From positions 1 through 33,482 of the forward strand of contig JAHBMJ010000685.1 of assembly GCA_018398765.1 (NCBI GenBank): DNA of 33,482 nucleotides, in the 5' to 3' direction. This stretch comes from Chromera velia (Eukaryota; Sar; Chromeraceae). A program made the translations under genes and the position numbers. A model generated the notes under the pieces. The model worked only from the letters and a program-made list of their open reading frames with translations, was not told the DNA's origin and did not search any database. The stretch's first letter is position 1, and the number at the start of each line of letters is the position of its first letter. Shown here one piece after another: positions 22,187 through 32,519 of this stretch.

Positions 22187-24497
22187 ACTGACTGACTGAC
22201 TCACTGCCTGCCTGACTGACTGCCTGACTGACTCACTGCCTGCCTGCCTGCCTGACTGACTGACTGCCTGACTGACTCACTGCCTGACTGACTCACTGCC
22301 TGACTGAACGACTGCTTGACTGAGTGACCGACTGACTGACTGACTGCCGGACTGAGTGACTGCCTGCCTGACTGCCTGACTTGAGTGACGGACTGACTGA
22401 CTGCGTGACTGCCTGCCTGACTGCCTGACTGAGTGACTGCCTGACTGACTCTATGTTTCCGAAGCTTTCCAGATCGCCTGTGACATCACAGCACGCGACC
22501 GGGCGGAGAGGGATGGTGTCCTCCTCCTCTCCCTCAGCAGCTCTGACGAGTGCACCTCTGAGCCTGTGGGTCTCTCCCTCAGCAGTCTCTTCTGCTGCTT
22601 CTGCCGCCTTCTTCTCGTCAGACTTCTTGATTCTCTCCGTCTCGAATGTGAACTTGAAGAAGAAACGGGCAGCGGGACTAGAGTACACATCCTGCAGGCA
22701 TGCATCCAGTCATACAAAAGAACAACACGTAGACACGCAAGCTCGTCGATAGTCGATGCATCACGGAGGCAGACAGGCAGCCACATGGTGAGAGGGCACG
22801 AAGGGAATAAAAGTCAACCGACGAAGAAACGAGAATGCCAAGACCAGCCTCAACAAGCCGAACGAAACAGCTGTTGTCTCCAGTGTGACACTTGCATTTC
22901 CTTTGTGTACCCAAGGGTGTTCTGTGCCACAAACCGAACACAAAGGCATGTTAGCCATCTTTTCGTTGTCAGCAAAGCAAATTCTTCGAACGAAAACGAC
23001 TGCGCATACACAAACTGAATTCTTTCTGCTGGAAGGCAGGCACATCTACCAACCAACCGTCTTATCAGTGTCCACAAGGAAGACTCCATGCTCGCAGCAC
23101 CTGAAGCCACCCTCATAGGTCTCCAGTCGGCAGGCAGTGTTGCCCTTCTCGAGCATGGACTTGCTACACGTGAAGGGGGGGCGGGGGTCCTTCCCGTCGA
23201 TCTTCTGGTGCTCCAGGTCGAAGTCTCTCTGGGGTGTGCAGGGGCACTCCAGAAGAGGGGAGTACTCTGCTTCGTGGTCCTTGTCGATGGTGTTGATCAG
23301 ATGGAGAATCGCAGCGAGGGCCTCGGGCTGTTTGACAACCTGCAAGGAGTCGCACAGAGAGAGGCAGACGGGAGCTCCAACCAGAAGCATGAAGGGCACG
23401 CTGGCAGCGTGGCGAACTGAAGAAATGAGTGACAGTGCATTATTGAAGGAAGGGTGGCGCCGGAAAAAACGGGAAGGAGAGAGAACATTTTCGTTGGGAG
23501 AAGGAAAAGGGAGAGGACCTGCAGACAGACAGACAGACCTGTGCATAGGGTTTGGGGTATGGGTGCGGGTTGTGTCTGAACTCTGCTCCCGAGGCTCCTC
23601 CGAATTGCACGACCTTGTCCATCGACTCCTCTCCGTATTTGTTTTGCAACATTCTCATTCCTCTCCCTCCCATTCCGTGACAAGAACCCAACATGTGGAG
23701 ATCATGACCGTCCAGCTGTCTGATGACCATCGGCATCTCCTCCTTCTCCTCCGACTGTGCATCTTCCTCCTCCTCTGCGTGTTGGTTCAAGTCGGCATTC
23801 AGCAGTGCTGCCTGCTGCGGAGAAGTGACATCGTTGGGGTCCATCTGCTCGTTCATCTTCTCGTACAGCCAGTCGAGGGTCTTCTTGGGGCCCATGAAAC
23901 TGATGTAGTGGTGGTTGTAGGCCTCAGAGAGAGGCACTGACCGCTCAGCACCTGTGAGGGGATCTCTCTCGATCACTGCACGCAGACGGACACAGAAAGA
24001 AAGAAAGAAAGAAAGAAAGAAGCAAGGGAAGAGTGGACAGAGAAAAAAGAAGAAGCTGTAACAGTTGATGACAAGAAGTTGACACATGAGGCCACACGCA
24101 CAGACGGCATTCTCTGCTCACAGGGTTCCCTTATGGCGTTTGTCGTTTATTGACTTATGGCTCTACCTCTCCTTCCGTCTCTTCATGGATTCCGGGGCAG
24201 ACCATCCCTGACGCGCCTGCACCGACCTAGAGAACCGAATGCGGGTGTGTATTTTGATTGCAGAAACACACAGCAATGGGAGGACGGACCGTCAACATGG
24301 AAGTTCCTGATGGCCATGTCATACCCGAGGTACTTGTCCCGAATCTCTTGAGGGAGCTCGATGGGTTCTTGCATGCGTTGGTGGACCTCGCTGTACCTCA
24401 GGTCCACCGGTCTGCTCACCACAGTGAAGGTGTCGAAGGCGTGTTTGTTCGCACACACCCCGACAAGGCCGGAAGCAGCAAGAACGAGTGAACGCAT
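20785..24497 (-). CDS. SURNod19-domain secreted protein (stress up-regulated Nod 19 family)
   Basis: Seven exons join in phase: 24497-24290, 23975-23539, 23339-23058, 22691-22450, 21896-21776, 21363-21234 and 20975-20785, giving 536 residues. The ATG at 24497 begins a likely signal peptide, MRSLVLAASGLVGVCA. Family landmarks run in order: SVPLSEAYNHHY (HH 91-92), MDKVVQFGGASGAEFR, ECPC, YEGGFRCCEHG (Cys 296-297), NIEYDVPQC across the exon 4/5 junction, AHIHAGG (HxH 442/444), LLCSTEPQYGEG, YVVGIKPC and RHGVMSLWLM. Length and order match plant SURNod19 proteins, whose biochemical function is not established. An acidic EEEEDAQSEEKEE insert lies in exon 2. Donors are GTCCGT, GTCTGT, GTTGGT, GTCAGT, GTATGC and GTCAGT. 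The introns carry tetranucleotide arrays, one starting at the donor itself. NN at 21711-21712 lies within an intron. Confidence 0.9.
21428..21488. repeat. (AGTC)n-type array in intron
   Basis: CAGTCAGT and CACCCAGT units in the region between the minus-strand exons 21896-21776 and 21363-21234. Confidence 0.9.
22091..22449. repeat. (CTGA/CTGC)n tetranucleotide array starting at a 5' splice site
   Basis: About 350 bases of CTGACTGA, CTGCCTGC and related tetranucleotides. Read on the minus strand, the array begins exactly at the donor GTCAGT (22449-22444) of SURNod19 exon 4. A less regular pair of roughly 50-base copies with CACTCATTCAC motifs lies beyond it (21975-22080). Confidence 0.95.
23996..24020. 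repeat. (GAAA)n microsatellite in intron 1 of the SURNod19 gene
   Basis: Six GAAA units just outside exon 2, forming a pyrimidine-rich tract upstream of its acceptor on the minus strand. Confidence 0.85.
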
Positions 24498-25051
24498 CTT
24501 CTGAGACCGGTCAAATGTGCAGACTGAGCCTGTCCCAGAAAGGAGACGCCTTCAAGAGAAGAGACCGAAGTCCAGACCAAACGCACCTGAAGGGTCAGCC
24601 TACCGCTACGGATATCCACAGCACCGAAACTGCCTATCTACTTCACTTTATGCAGATGTGTCCTCTCGACTGAAGCTGTAGCTAGAGGAGCCAAGCTATA
24701 CAGTGCAGCGCAGATTGAAAGATGTTGCTGATTGTTGAGACTCTGAATTTTTGACTCTGCGTGCATGATGGGGCGCGTGCTGTCGCTTCGGTCCAACGGG
24801 CCCAACACTACAGCGGCCGGATGTGTTCATGCCGGGGCCCATACGCAACCCGGCCTGCATGGAAAGTAATGGAAAGCCACTGAAAACCACTATAAAAGCC
24901 ACTCAAAAAAATCGATTGTTGGTGTATTATTGTGTATACCATTCAATCACAGTTAATCACAGCTTTTTAAATTTCTGAAGTTCTACATGAAAGAATCGAA
25001 ACGTGTTTCAATTCTCCAGCTGCAATTTCTAGAAATTTCTTTAATTTTTCT
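24498..25051. other. 5' flank of the SURNod19 gene passing into AT-rich DNA
   Basis: No further gene seen. Around 24860-24905 short repeats of GGAAAGCCACTGAAAACCAC type occur. Confidence 0.5.
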
Positions 25052-25742
25052 ATATATCGCATACCGAGGGTGAGTAGGGTGCTTTTTCCCCCCCCCTCTA
25101 CATAGGAGACCGACGCTTTTCCACAAAAAACTCATTCTCATAATTGGTAAGGTGTTAAAAGCTGAAGCTTTGTGTAAGAAGACGTTGTAACGATAGAAAA
25201 AGAACTATGGAACAGGTTTTTTATATTATTTCTAGAAACATAGGCTGCCATATAAATTTTGTGAGTTTCATACCATTTTTCTTACTGTTAAAAACCATTA
25301 AAAAAGACCACAAAATCAAAAAATTTGTATGGCAGCCTATGTTTCTAGAAATAATATAAAAAATCTGTTTCATAATTCTTTTTCTATCGTTACAACGTCT
25401 TCTTACACAAAGTTTCAGCTTCTAACTCCTTACCAATTATGAGAACAACCCCCCTGACACTTCAGTAAACTTAAAACACCGCGCCGTTACGGTAGGCGCG
25501 GCCAGACTTGAAACGCCTGTGCCGCAGGCGCGGCTTAACTTAAAGGTAGCGCGCCGAAGGCGCGGCTAAAATAAAGTATACTTGAAATTTTTTATGGAAG
25601 GTGCAGACAGTCTTGAAAAAACCGCGTGCCAGCATCCATTTCAAGACAGAGTGGAGTGTCAGGGGGGTTATGAGAACGAGTTTTTTACGGAAATGCGCCG
25701 CGCTTTAGGGGGGTAAAAAACACTCCACTCGCCCCCGGTATG

Positions 25743-25750
<8 letters not shown>
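25052..25750. mobile_element. long fold-back (terminal inverted repeat) element
   Basis: The left arm, from ATATATCGCATACCG through ACTCATTCTCATAATTGG to AACATAGGCTGCCATA (about 25052-25261), is repeated in inverse order and high identity at about 25321-25446 and 25678-25750. The two right-hand parts are separated by another element (25447-25669). The loop is about 60 bp and there is no coding capacity. The right end abuts an (AT)n run, so its target duplication cannot be read. Confidence 0.87.
25447..25669. mobile_element. 223-bp inverted-repeat element, family D, inserted in the fold-back arm
   Basis: A perfect 15-bp TIR: AACCCCCCTGACACT at 25447-25461 and AGTGTCAGGGGGGTT at 25655-25669. 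A perfect 8-bp duplication, ATGAGAAC, flanks it at 25439-25446 and 25670-25677. The interior has three successive GC-rich hairpins, each ending GGCGCGGC and separated by A/T-rich linkers. It has no ORF. Confidence 0.92.

Positions 25751-25774
<24 letters not shown>
25744..25774. repeat. (AT)n microsatellite
   Basis: Pure AT run at the right edge of the fold-back element. Confidence 0.95.
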
Positions 25775-25778
<4 letters not shown>

Positions 25779-25873
25779 TTAACCCTCAATCATCATCGAT
25801 CAAACACCCTATGCATGAATGCACGGATGAACGGACCACCCGAGCCCAACAGAGGCTAGGGGTTAAGTCTTCT

Positions 25874-25896
25874 ATCATCATCATCATCATCATCAT
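25874..25896. repeat. (ATC)n microsatellite
   Basis: Seven ATC units plus a partial one. Confidence 0.95.
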
Positions 25897-26219
25897 AAAT
25901 ATATATATTTTTTTTTCACTAGAAATTTTATTAGATAAATCTCCATCAAGACTGTTCTTAAAGTAGTCTGGAAGCTGGTCTTGAAATTAGATTGGCGCAG
26001 TTTAGAAAGTGGCCACATATGAAATTTTATGATAAAACGCGATATAATTATATATATAATTATATAAACAATTAAGCATTTACTATAGTATTTGCTAGCA
26101 TTTGCAAATGATTGAATTATGATTCACCATGTACACGTACCTTTGAGTATTTAAGGGCTAGCATTGACCGTTACCTTAGATCGTACTGACAATGTAACTG
26201 ATTTACGTTTAATTGCAGC

Positions 26220-26878
26220 TAAGGTTAGACACTAAAGTAACATAGTAAAGTTTTAAAGTTTTTTTCTGTTAAAGTTTTTTTTTTGTCCTCCAGACTTTAT
26301 TAAAAAAAAAATATTTTTTAATTAGTTTTTTAATAGATCTTTAATTAAGTCAGTCATAACTAAACCAATTTTAAGTCATATAACTCATATTAACTAGCCT
26401 ATATACTAAGAAGGTAGCAGAAGTTCAGTTCTAGAGCTTAGCTAGGAGCTTAGTCTATTCAGGTTTAAATTTATGTTCATATACATTGAAAATAATCATT
26501 GGCGACAGAAAAGTTAGCGGAAAAGTTACAAATTATAGTTAGAGTGAGAAGCAGGGCAACGGGAAGATGACGGCGAACTCAGCGGAACTTTGCCCGCAAC
26601 TACCCGCAACGATATATAACGATATAAATGAAATCAAATTCTCTAGCAACGTCTTCTAGATCTATTTACCATTTGCGGGGGCGACCTCTATACTGAATCA
26701 ATCAAAAATCTATACTGCATGAGACAAAAGTCACAAAACGGCAAGAGTGCTTAAGGGCACGACTAAATCACTTATCACTTATAAATAGTTGCATGTTTAT
26801 TGTAAAGTTTTAAAGTTAAAGTTTAAAGTTTTTCAGGCAAACTATATTATAAAAAAAACTTTAGTGCCCAACCCTAGA
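26220..26878. mobile_element. possible degenerate inverted-repeat element
   Basis: TAAGGTTAGACACTAAAGT at 26220 and ACTTTAGTGCCCAACCCTA ending at 26876 are inverted matches at most positions. TTAAAGTTT-rich subterminal DNA lies inside each end. Flanks ATTGCAGC (26212-26219) and ATTGCTGC (26879-26886) agree at 7 of 8, but with a two-base offset on the right. The case is weaker than for the other elements. Confidence 0.45.
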
Positions 26879-26886
26879 ATTGCTGC

Positions 26887-27408
26887 TTTGAACAGATGGT
26901 CAGACGTACGCTAATCCACGCCAACGTACGGCTGCCTTTAGCTGCCTTATATCGGATTTGCTTCCCTGCCAGTTCGAGGCCAGCGATCCTTTTATTACAC
27001 ATTGCGTTCCTTCATCGAGCACATACATTCGCAGCCTTCAAGTTGCGCAACCGGTGCTTCAAATTGTGTCTTCGTTTCACAGTGTGATACCGACACTGTG
27101 AGAGGAAGCGCGTCCGGCGCACACATATTATTACGGTGACATATAGAACACGCCCACGCTCGCACGCATAGAAAGTTGCACACACATGCATGCAGATTTA
27201 CACTCACACGGACTTGCACACGCCCACACTCACGCCACTCATGCATGCATGCAACTACACTTACCACGGAAGAAACATCACGTCACGTAGGGACACCCTC
27301 ATGCCTTCAGACCGGCCAGATTTGCAACATCAAGAACGAAAGGAGAATTAAGGCAGAGTCATCCTCAACACAACCAGAGAGAAAAAGGGTCTCGCAAAAG
27401 AGGACAGA
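26887..27408. other. region without a convincing gene
   Basis: A short plus-strand frame near 26896-27087 lacks family features. CACACTCACACG-type simple sequence follows. The part next to 27409 is probably 3' UTR of the minus-strand gene. Confidence 0.45.
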
Positions 27409-28998
27409 CTATGGGATGTCTGGAGATTCTCCCGTGGCTGGAAGGTTGCTCTCAGTCTGCGAGTCGGGTGAGAGGGTCTCCCCGCCCTCTTCTCTTCCTG
27501 CCTCCATGCTTTGGTCTACCTCTTCTCCTTCTTTCCCCTTCCCTTCCTCTGGCCCCCCCTCTTGTTTTTCTTCCTGCTCTGCCCCCTCCCCTTCTCCCTC
27601 TTGGTACGAGGTTTCTTTTCCCTTCTCCTGTACACCCTCAAAAAGGAACTTCAAAAACACCTCCTCCCTTTCTTTGCGATACATCTTTGTACACACCCCA
27701 GACCCACCACAGGTCAGACTCTGCCCTTGAAGTTCCCCCCTCTGTTGAGATTTTTGATTTGGGTGCAGCGTCTCGGGATGAGACCGCAAAGCCTCAGACA
27801 CAGCACTGACAGCAGCGGAAGAAGCAGAAGGGGAAGGATGGGTACACGAAGAACGAGACTCAGGCTCAGCAGCATCACTGCTGCCGAACCCACTCCCTCC
27901 AGAAGAGGAAGAGGAAGGGGCCACACAGGCTGCTGGAGGCCCAGCATCATGGTGAGGCCCTTGTAACGACCCTACGTTTTCTGTAAATGAGGGCTGGCGG
28001 GGGGTGGCACAGAGGGAGGACGAGGAAGAGAAAGACGCAGAGGTCAGACACGTCGAGGGCGTTTTTGATTTGTTAAAACTTTCAGTTCCCCTCACATCTC
28101 TTGGGTCAATGGAGAGGGCCTCTGTGCGGATTTGTGGTCTCTTGACTCTTCGATGCTTCGAAAGCAAAGAAGAAGTTTTGATCTGATGAGGGGCAGCGGA
28201 GGACGAAGAGGAAGATGAAGAAGCTGAGGGAGGGAAAGCGAGGAGTGACGGAAGGTCTCCCGAGAACACCGTGACTTCCTCTTGACCCCCATTCGCTCTG
28301 AAACTTTCATGAGGCCTGTGATCGAAGAGGCGAATTTCAAAATCGAGGTGAGGGATTGACAGGTACATACGCACACTTCCCTTTTTTTTCCCAACGTAAA
28401 ATGCCCCCCCGATCATAGGGCCTAATTGCTTTGAGCAGGAAAACCCGACACTTCTGTATCCAAAATCATCCTCCAATCCGAAGGCAACACCAAACGACAC
28501 CCCCACACCAACGTTTGCATCTACTTTCAACATGGCGAAGTGAAAGTCCCCCTCCAACTCTAAGGTCGCCTCTTCCAGAGCTTTCGACACAGAGCTGCCT
28601 CCCGCCTTCCGCAACTCATCGAGACCTTCACTCGCACCCTCATGCGATCCCACACGGACCGAGCTAAGAAAGGCCTTCAGGTGCCTCACCACCTCATTCC
28701 TTGCCATTGCAGGAATGCGCAGATCTTCCAAAATGTTGTCTAAGGTCTCTGCAATCGCCCCACGGAATGATTCTGCAGGGCGGGAGCCTCTGTCAACAGA
28801 GAACCACCCAGAGGACCCCTGTGCCTGCCCCCCCATACCAAACTGAATGCCTCCAGAGTGCCCAAACTCAATTCCGGCACTCCCACTTATCTGCTGATTG
28901 CCCAAACCAACAGAGGCACCTAAAGCCAGCTGCCTACGCAGCTGTACTCCTCGAGACGATAAACGAGCGAAAGGGAGATCGACACTGACATCAACCAT
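27409..28998 (-). CDS. unrecognised protein with glycine/beta-rich domain and low-complexity tail
   Basis: I recognise no family. One long frame of 529 codons before the stop runs from ATG 28998 to TGA/TAA-type end at 27409. The coding frame continues upstream only to a good acceptor (CTCATTTCAG just before 29006), so a 5' exon, coding or UTR, is likely. Residues 1 to about 230 look ordered. Alternating small and hydrophobic residues (LALGASVGLGNQQISGSAGI; VDANVGVGVSFGVAFGLEDD; GGAFYVGKKKGSVRMYLSIP) suggest beta strands, separated by a helical segment (ETLDNILEDLRIPAMARNEV). The rest is Ser/Pro-rich, then Glu/Gly-rich and probably disordered. No signal peptide or membrane span is clear. Codon use and composition resemble the neighbouring genes. 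Introns in the tail cannot be excluded. Confidence 0.7.
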   Translation of the reverse strand: MVDVSVDLPFARLSSRGVQLRRQLALGASVGLGNQQISGSAGIEFGHSGGIQFGMGGQAQGSSGWFSVDRGSRPAESFRGAIAETLDNILEDLRIPAMARNEVVRHLKAFLSSVRVGSHEGASEGLDELRKAGGSSVSKALEEATLELEGDFHFAMLKVDANVGVGVSFGVAFGLEDDFGYRSVGFSCSKQLGPMIGGAFYVGKKKGSVRMYLSIPHLDFEIRLFDHRPHESFRANGGQEEVTVFSGDLPSLLAFPPSASSSSSSSSAAPHQIKTSSLLSKHRRVKRPQIRTEALSIDPRDVRGTESFNKSKTPSTCLTSASFSSSSSLCATPRQPSFTENVGSLQGPHHDAGPPAACVAPSSSSSGGSGFGSSDAAEPESRSSCTHPSPSASSAAVSAVSEALRSHPETLHPNQKSQQRGELQGQSLTCGGSGVCTKMYRKEREEVFLKFLFEGVQEKGKETSYQEGEGEGAEQEEKQEGGPEEGKGKEGEEVDQSMEAGREEGGETLSPDSQTESNLPATGESPDIP

Positions 28999-29857
28999 TT
29001 CGATCCCTGAAATGAGCACCACACCTCACAAACAGTTGACAGCCCTATAGAAAGGAGCTTGGGATCGAATGAACAGAAGGAGCGTTCGTCAGACAGTCTA
29101 TGTCAGCTCATCATATTGAGGAGACGCCTATCGAGCAGTGTAGTGGATATGGCGGCTGAATGTTCTTCTCAAAAGCCCTGGCTCATACCAACGTGCCGGG
29201 CCGCTCCTCCCCCCAGCGGCACCAGAGAGCCCCTTGCACACACGTGAAACCCGGATCGACCCTGTTTGTGACAAAAGCTTTGTCTTGGGTACAGCTTTAC
29301 CTTGCTTCAAGTTACTTGACCTTCGGATTCGCGTGACTCGGCTTGAGAGGGGTCGAAAAAGAAAGTTTCTGACCTACACAAACTCCTTTTCTTTCCGGGG
29401 CCGCGCACAGCTTGTGGGGCAAATTTCGAAATTCAATGTGTCCGTCTACATGCAGAGTCTGAGACACTGCGAGACGGCAAATGAGAGTGAACATATTGTG
29501 AAAGTCTTCTACTTCTACTCTTCGAATGAGAGAGCCCACTCTGACAACCTGATGCAGGATGACGCTTGATCAGTGACTGCGGTAATGTGGGGCTTCAAAT
29601 CTAAATGAAGTTTTCTGACAGTCGGCGATTGCTGATGCTGGTGTGGTTGTCGGTCCACGTTCACTCACGCTCAGCGGTTGCCCGGAACTCCATCTACACA
29701 ACTAGATCCGTGTCTCGAGGAGAAAGAGATTTCATTGGAGCATAGTAGGGGAAGTACGCGCAAATCCAGCAAAAGCGATCGGGCCGCAGAAGCACGTTGA
29801 GACTTATCGGAAAAACAACTGTGCTGCCTTCAAAGCTACACAGAGAGAGAAGAGAAG
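28999..29857. other. divergent intergenic region
   Basis: It separates two divergently transcribed genes, with ATG codons at 28998 (minus) and 29858 (plus). A 5' exon of the minus-strand gene should lie here. The plus-strand open frame ending at 29569 has no ATG near its start and no family features. No promoter element could be assigned. Confidence 0.5.
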
Positions 29858-30420
29858 ATGAGCGGGATGCGGGGAATGGTCATGCGAGGGGCCTGTGCTG
29901 CAGGGAAAGCAGTACAGGATGTGATGAGGATGGAGAAAATTCGAATGCCGATCCCGAAAGCAGGGGAGGCGCTGGTGAAGGTGTCAGCCTGTGGGGTCTG
30001 TCACTCAGACCTCCACGTTCTTCTAGGGGAAATTCCGTTCCCTCAACCTGCAGTCCTAGGACATGAAATCGTTGGCAAGGTCCGTCCGCCCACTAAGTGT
30101 TTTCATAGTTAAGGGCCTTCACAAGGGTCGCTGTTGAAGGTGGCAAACATTTGGGGTTTTCTCAGCAGCCATGCGTTTTGTTTTCGGTTGTTCATTCTCA
30201 TTCCTGCCTGTGCAGGTGGTGGGATTTGGTCCTGGAGTCGACGACTCGGTCCAAAAGAGGCTCAAGTCCAGCGAGACGGACTCCAGCTTCGTCGTGGCCC
30301 CCTTCATCATGCCGTGCGGATCCTGTCACGACTGTCTGAGCGGAAATGTGAGTACATGCAGGCTTCCTCAGTGGTTTTGTTGCCACCTCTCTCTCTCTAT
30401 CTCTCCATCTCTCTCTCGCT

Positions 30421-30455
<35 letters not shown>

Positions 30456-32446
30456 TCTCTCTCTCTCTCTCTCTCTCCCTCTCTCTCTCTCTCTATGCCG
30501 CTTGCCGACTTTCCCTCATCCTTCCTGCATGTTGACCCTGAGGGGACAGACAGATTGTACCCGAGAGAGAATCAAGTGGGATGGATAGCCAGCTGACAGT
30601 GGGCCCGCGTGGCTTGCGTGTCTTTCTGAGAGGCTTGCGTGTCGGGACTCTTCCTTCCTTTCCTGTCTAGTTGAGAGGTAGTGTGTCTAAGAAACGAAGG
30701 AGCAGATTTGACGGCAGAGTTTTACAGCAACCACCTGATGCTGTTGCGTGACTGACTGCATGCCGGTACAAAAATCAATTCGGTGAAGAGATTCCATGTT
30801 GGGTGTGTGCACCGACTTGCCTTGCTGGTCCTTTCACGCCGCCTGCCTGCCTGCCTGCCTGTCTTCTGGTCTTTCCTCCAGCCTTGTCGAGAAACAGCAG
30901 CCGCAGTTCACCTGAGTTGCCTTCGAGACCTTCCCATATCTGTCCACCTCTTTCAACTAGTCTGTTAGGTACTCAATGGACTGACCGGTCATCGCATGGT
31001 TGTGTTGATGTACATGCATGAAGCCGGAGGGAGAGATGCCTGCCGCATTCCATCGCGAACTAGGCAAAGCATGCGTCATTCGATGAACGCAATGATCGAA
31101 TTATTTGGACCCCACAATGCATATGAATGAATGTTGCACGCACGCATGCAGGAGGAGATCTGCTCTGTATTTTTTGAAACGAACCGCGGGAAGGGGGGCC
31201 TTCACGACGGCACGAGTCGGTACGTGTCTGCAGAGAAGGACGGGGACGCTGGGGAGGCTGCAGTTGAGGGGGAGGTTGTGAAGATGTACTCGATGGGGGG
31301 GTTGTCTGACTTCACTGTCGTTCCGGTCTCCTCCCTTTTTCGTCTGGACGTCGACAGGGCTTCTGAAGCTCTGGGGAAAGAGGTCTCTCCTGCACACACG
31401 GCGATCCTGGGTTGTGCTGTGTTTACGGCATTCGGGGCTGTCAGGAATACTGCCAGGCTGCAAGTCAGTACAATGAAGAGGTTTTTTTGGGGGGGGGAAT
31501 GGAGGGAAGCTGGTGCATCTGATTGTTGTTCTGTAATGTGCAAAATTCTTTCTTTCACCCTTTTGCACGGTATATGGACATTGCTGAACTGTTGAGCTGT
31601 CAGCAAGAGGCATGGATACGAGGGCATCAAAAGTGGTTGTTGTAGGGTGAGAAGAGTAAAGAGAAGGAAACGAGTGCATGAAGGGACAGGGAGAGGGAGA
31701 GAGTGCATGACTGACTCACGGTAATCGACTCTAGATTGTCGGCTCACTCCGTCACATCTCAACGAAGAGTCGATCACAGAAAAAGTGTCGACATGCGTGC
31801 AGGTGCTGTCCTCCTCCGCTCCTCCCTAGCTTTTTCGTTGTGGCCTTGCTGTTCCCCCAACTGTCTCGGCTCAATAATTGATCTGCTTCGGCCTCTCTCT
31901 GCACCCGTCTGGTCTCGTTGCTGTGGTGCCTTCTCTGCTTCTGCTGTCTTCCTGCATTTTCTCTGCAGGCAGGCGAGTCTATCTGTGTAGTTGGTGGAGG
32001 CGGGGGTGTCGGCAGTGCAATTCTGCAGCTTGCGCAGGTGGTTGGGGCATTCCCTCGAGTGGCAGTGGACGTCTCTGAAGAGAAGCTCCGAGCCTGCACA
32101 GAAAAGTTTGGGGCCACTCACACTGTGAATGCGGCGAAGATGAGCAGAGAAGAGGTGATCGAAACCGTTCGGACAATAGGGTTGAGGGAGGGAATCTCCC
32201 TCTCTCACGGCGTCACGGGGGGTGTCGACTGTGTGTTCGAGGCTTTGGGGAGACCTGATACATTCGAGCTCTCTGTCATGCTGGCGAGAGACGGGGGAAG
32301 GACTGTGATGGTCTGTATGTTTTTGTGATTCTGCCTTTCTCTTCTTGTTGGTGTGGTGCTTTGGGAATAGACAGCCACTCACTCATGAGGACTTTTTTCA
32401 GATTTGGTGATCCTGGCACGTCTGTTTGCGGCAATGCCAATGGGGA

Positions 32447-32519
<73 letters not shown>

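Noticed and set aside
21428..22449. CRISPR-like regular repeats
   Set aside because: The units are uninterrupted tetranucleotides without spacers, in introns of a eukaryotic gene.
27176..27966. Plus-strand frames opposite the 27-29 kb gene
   Set aside because: Leu/Pro/Phe-rich antisense of the low-complexity Glu/Ser tail.
29234..29569. 111-codon plus-strand frame
   Set aside because: It starts at TTG, has no ATG until late, no splice context and no family resemblance.
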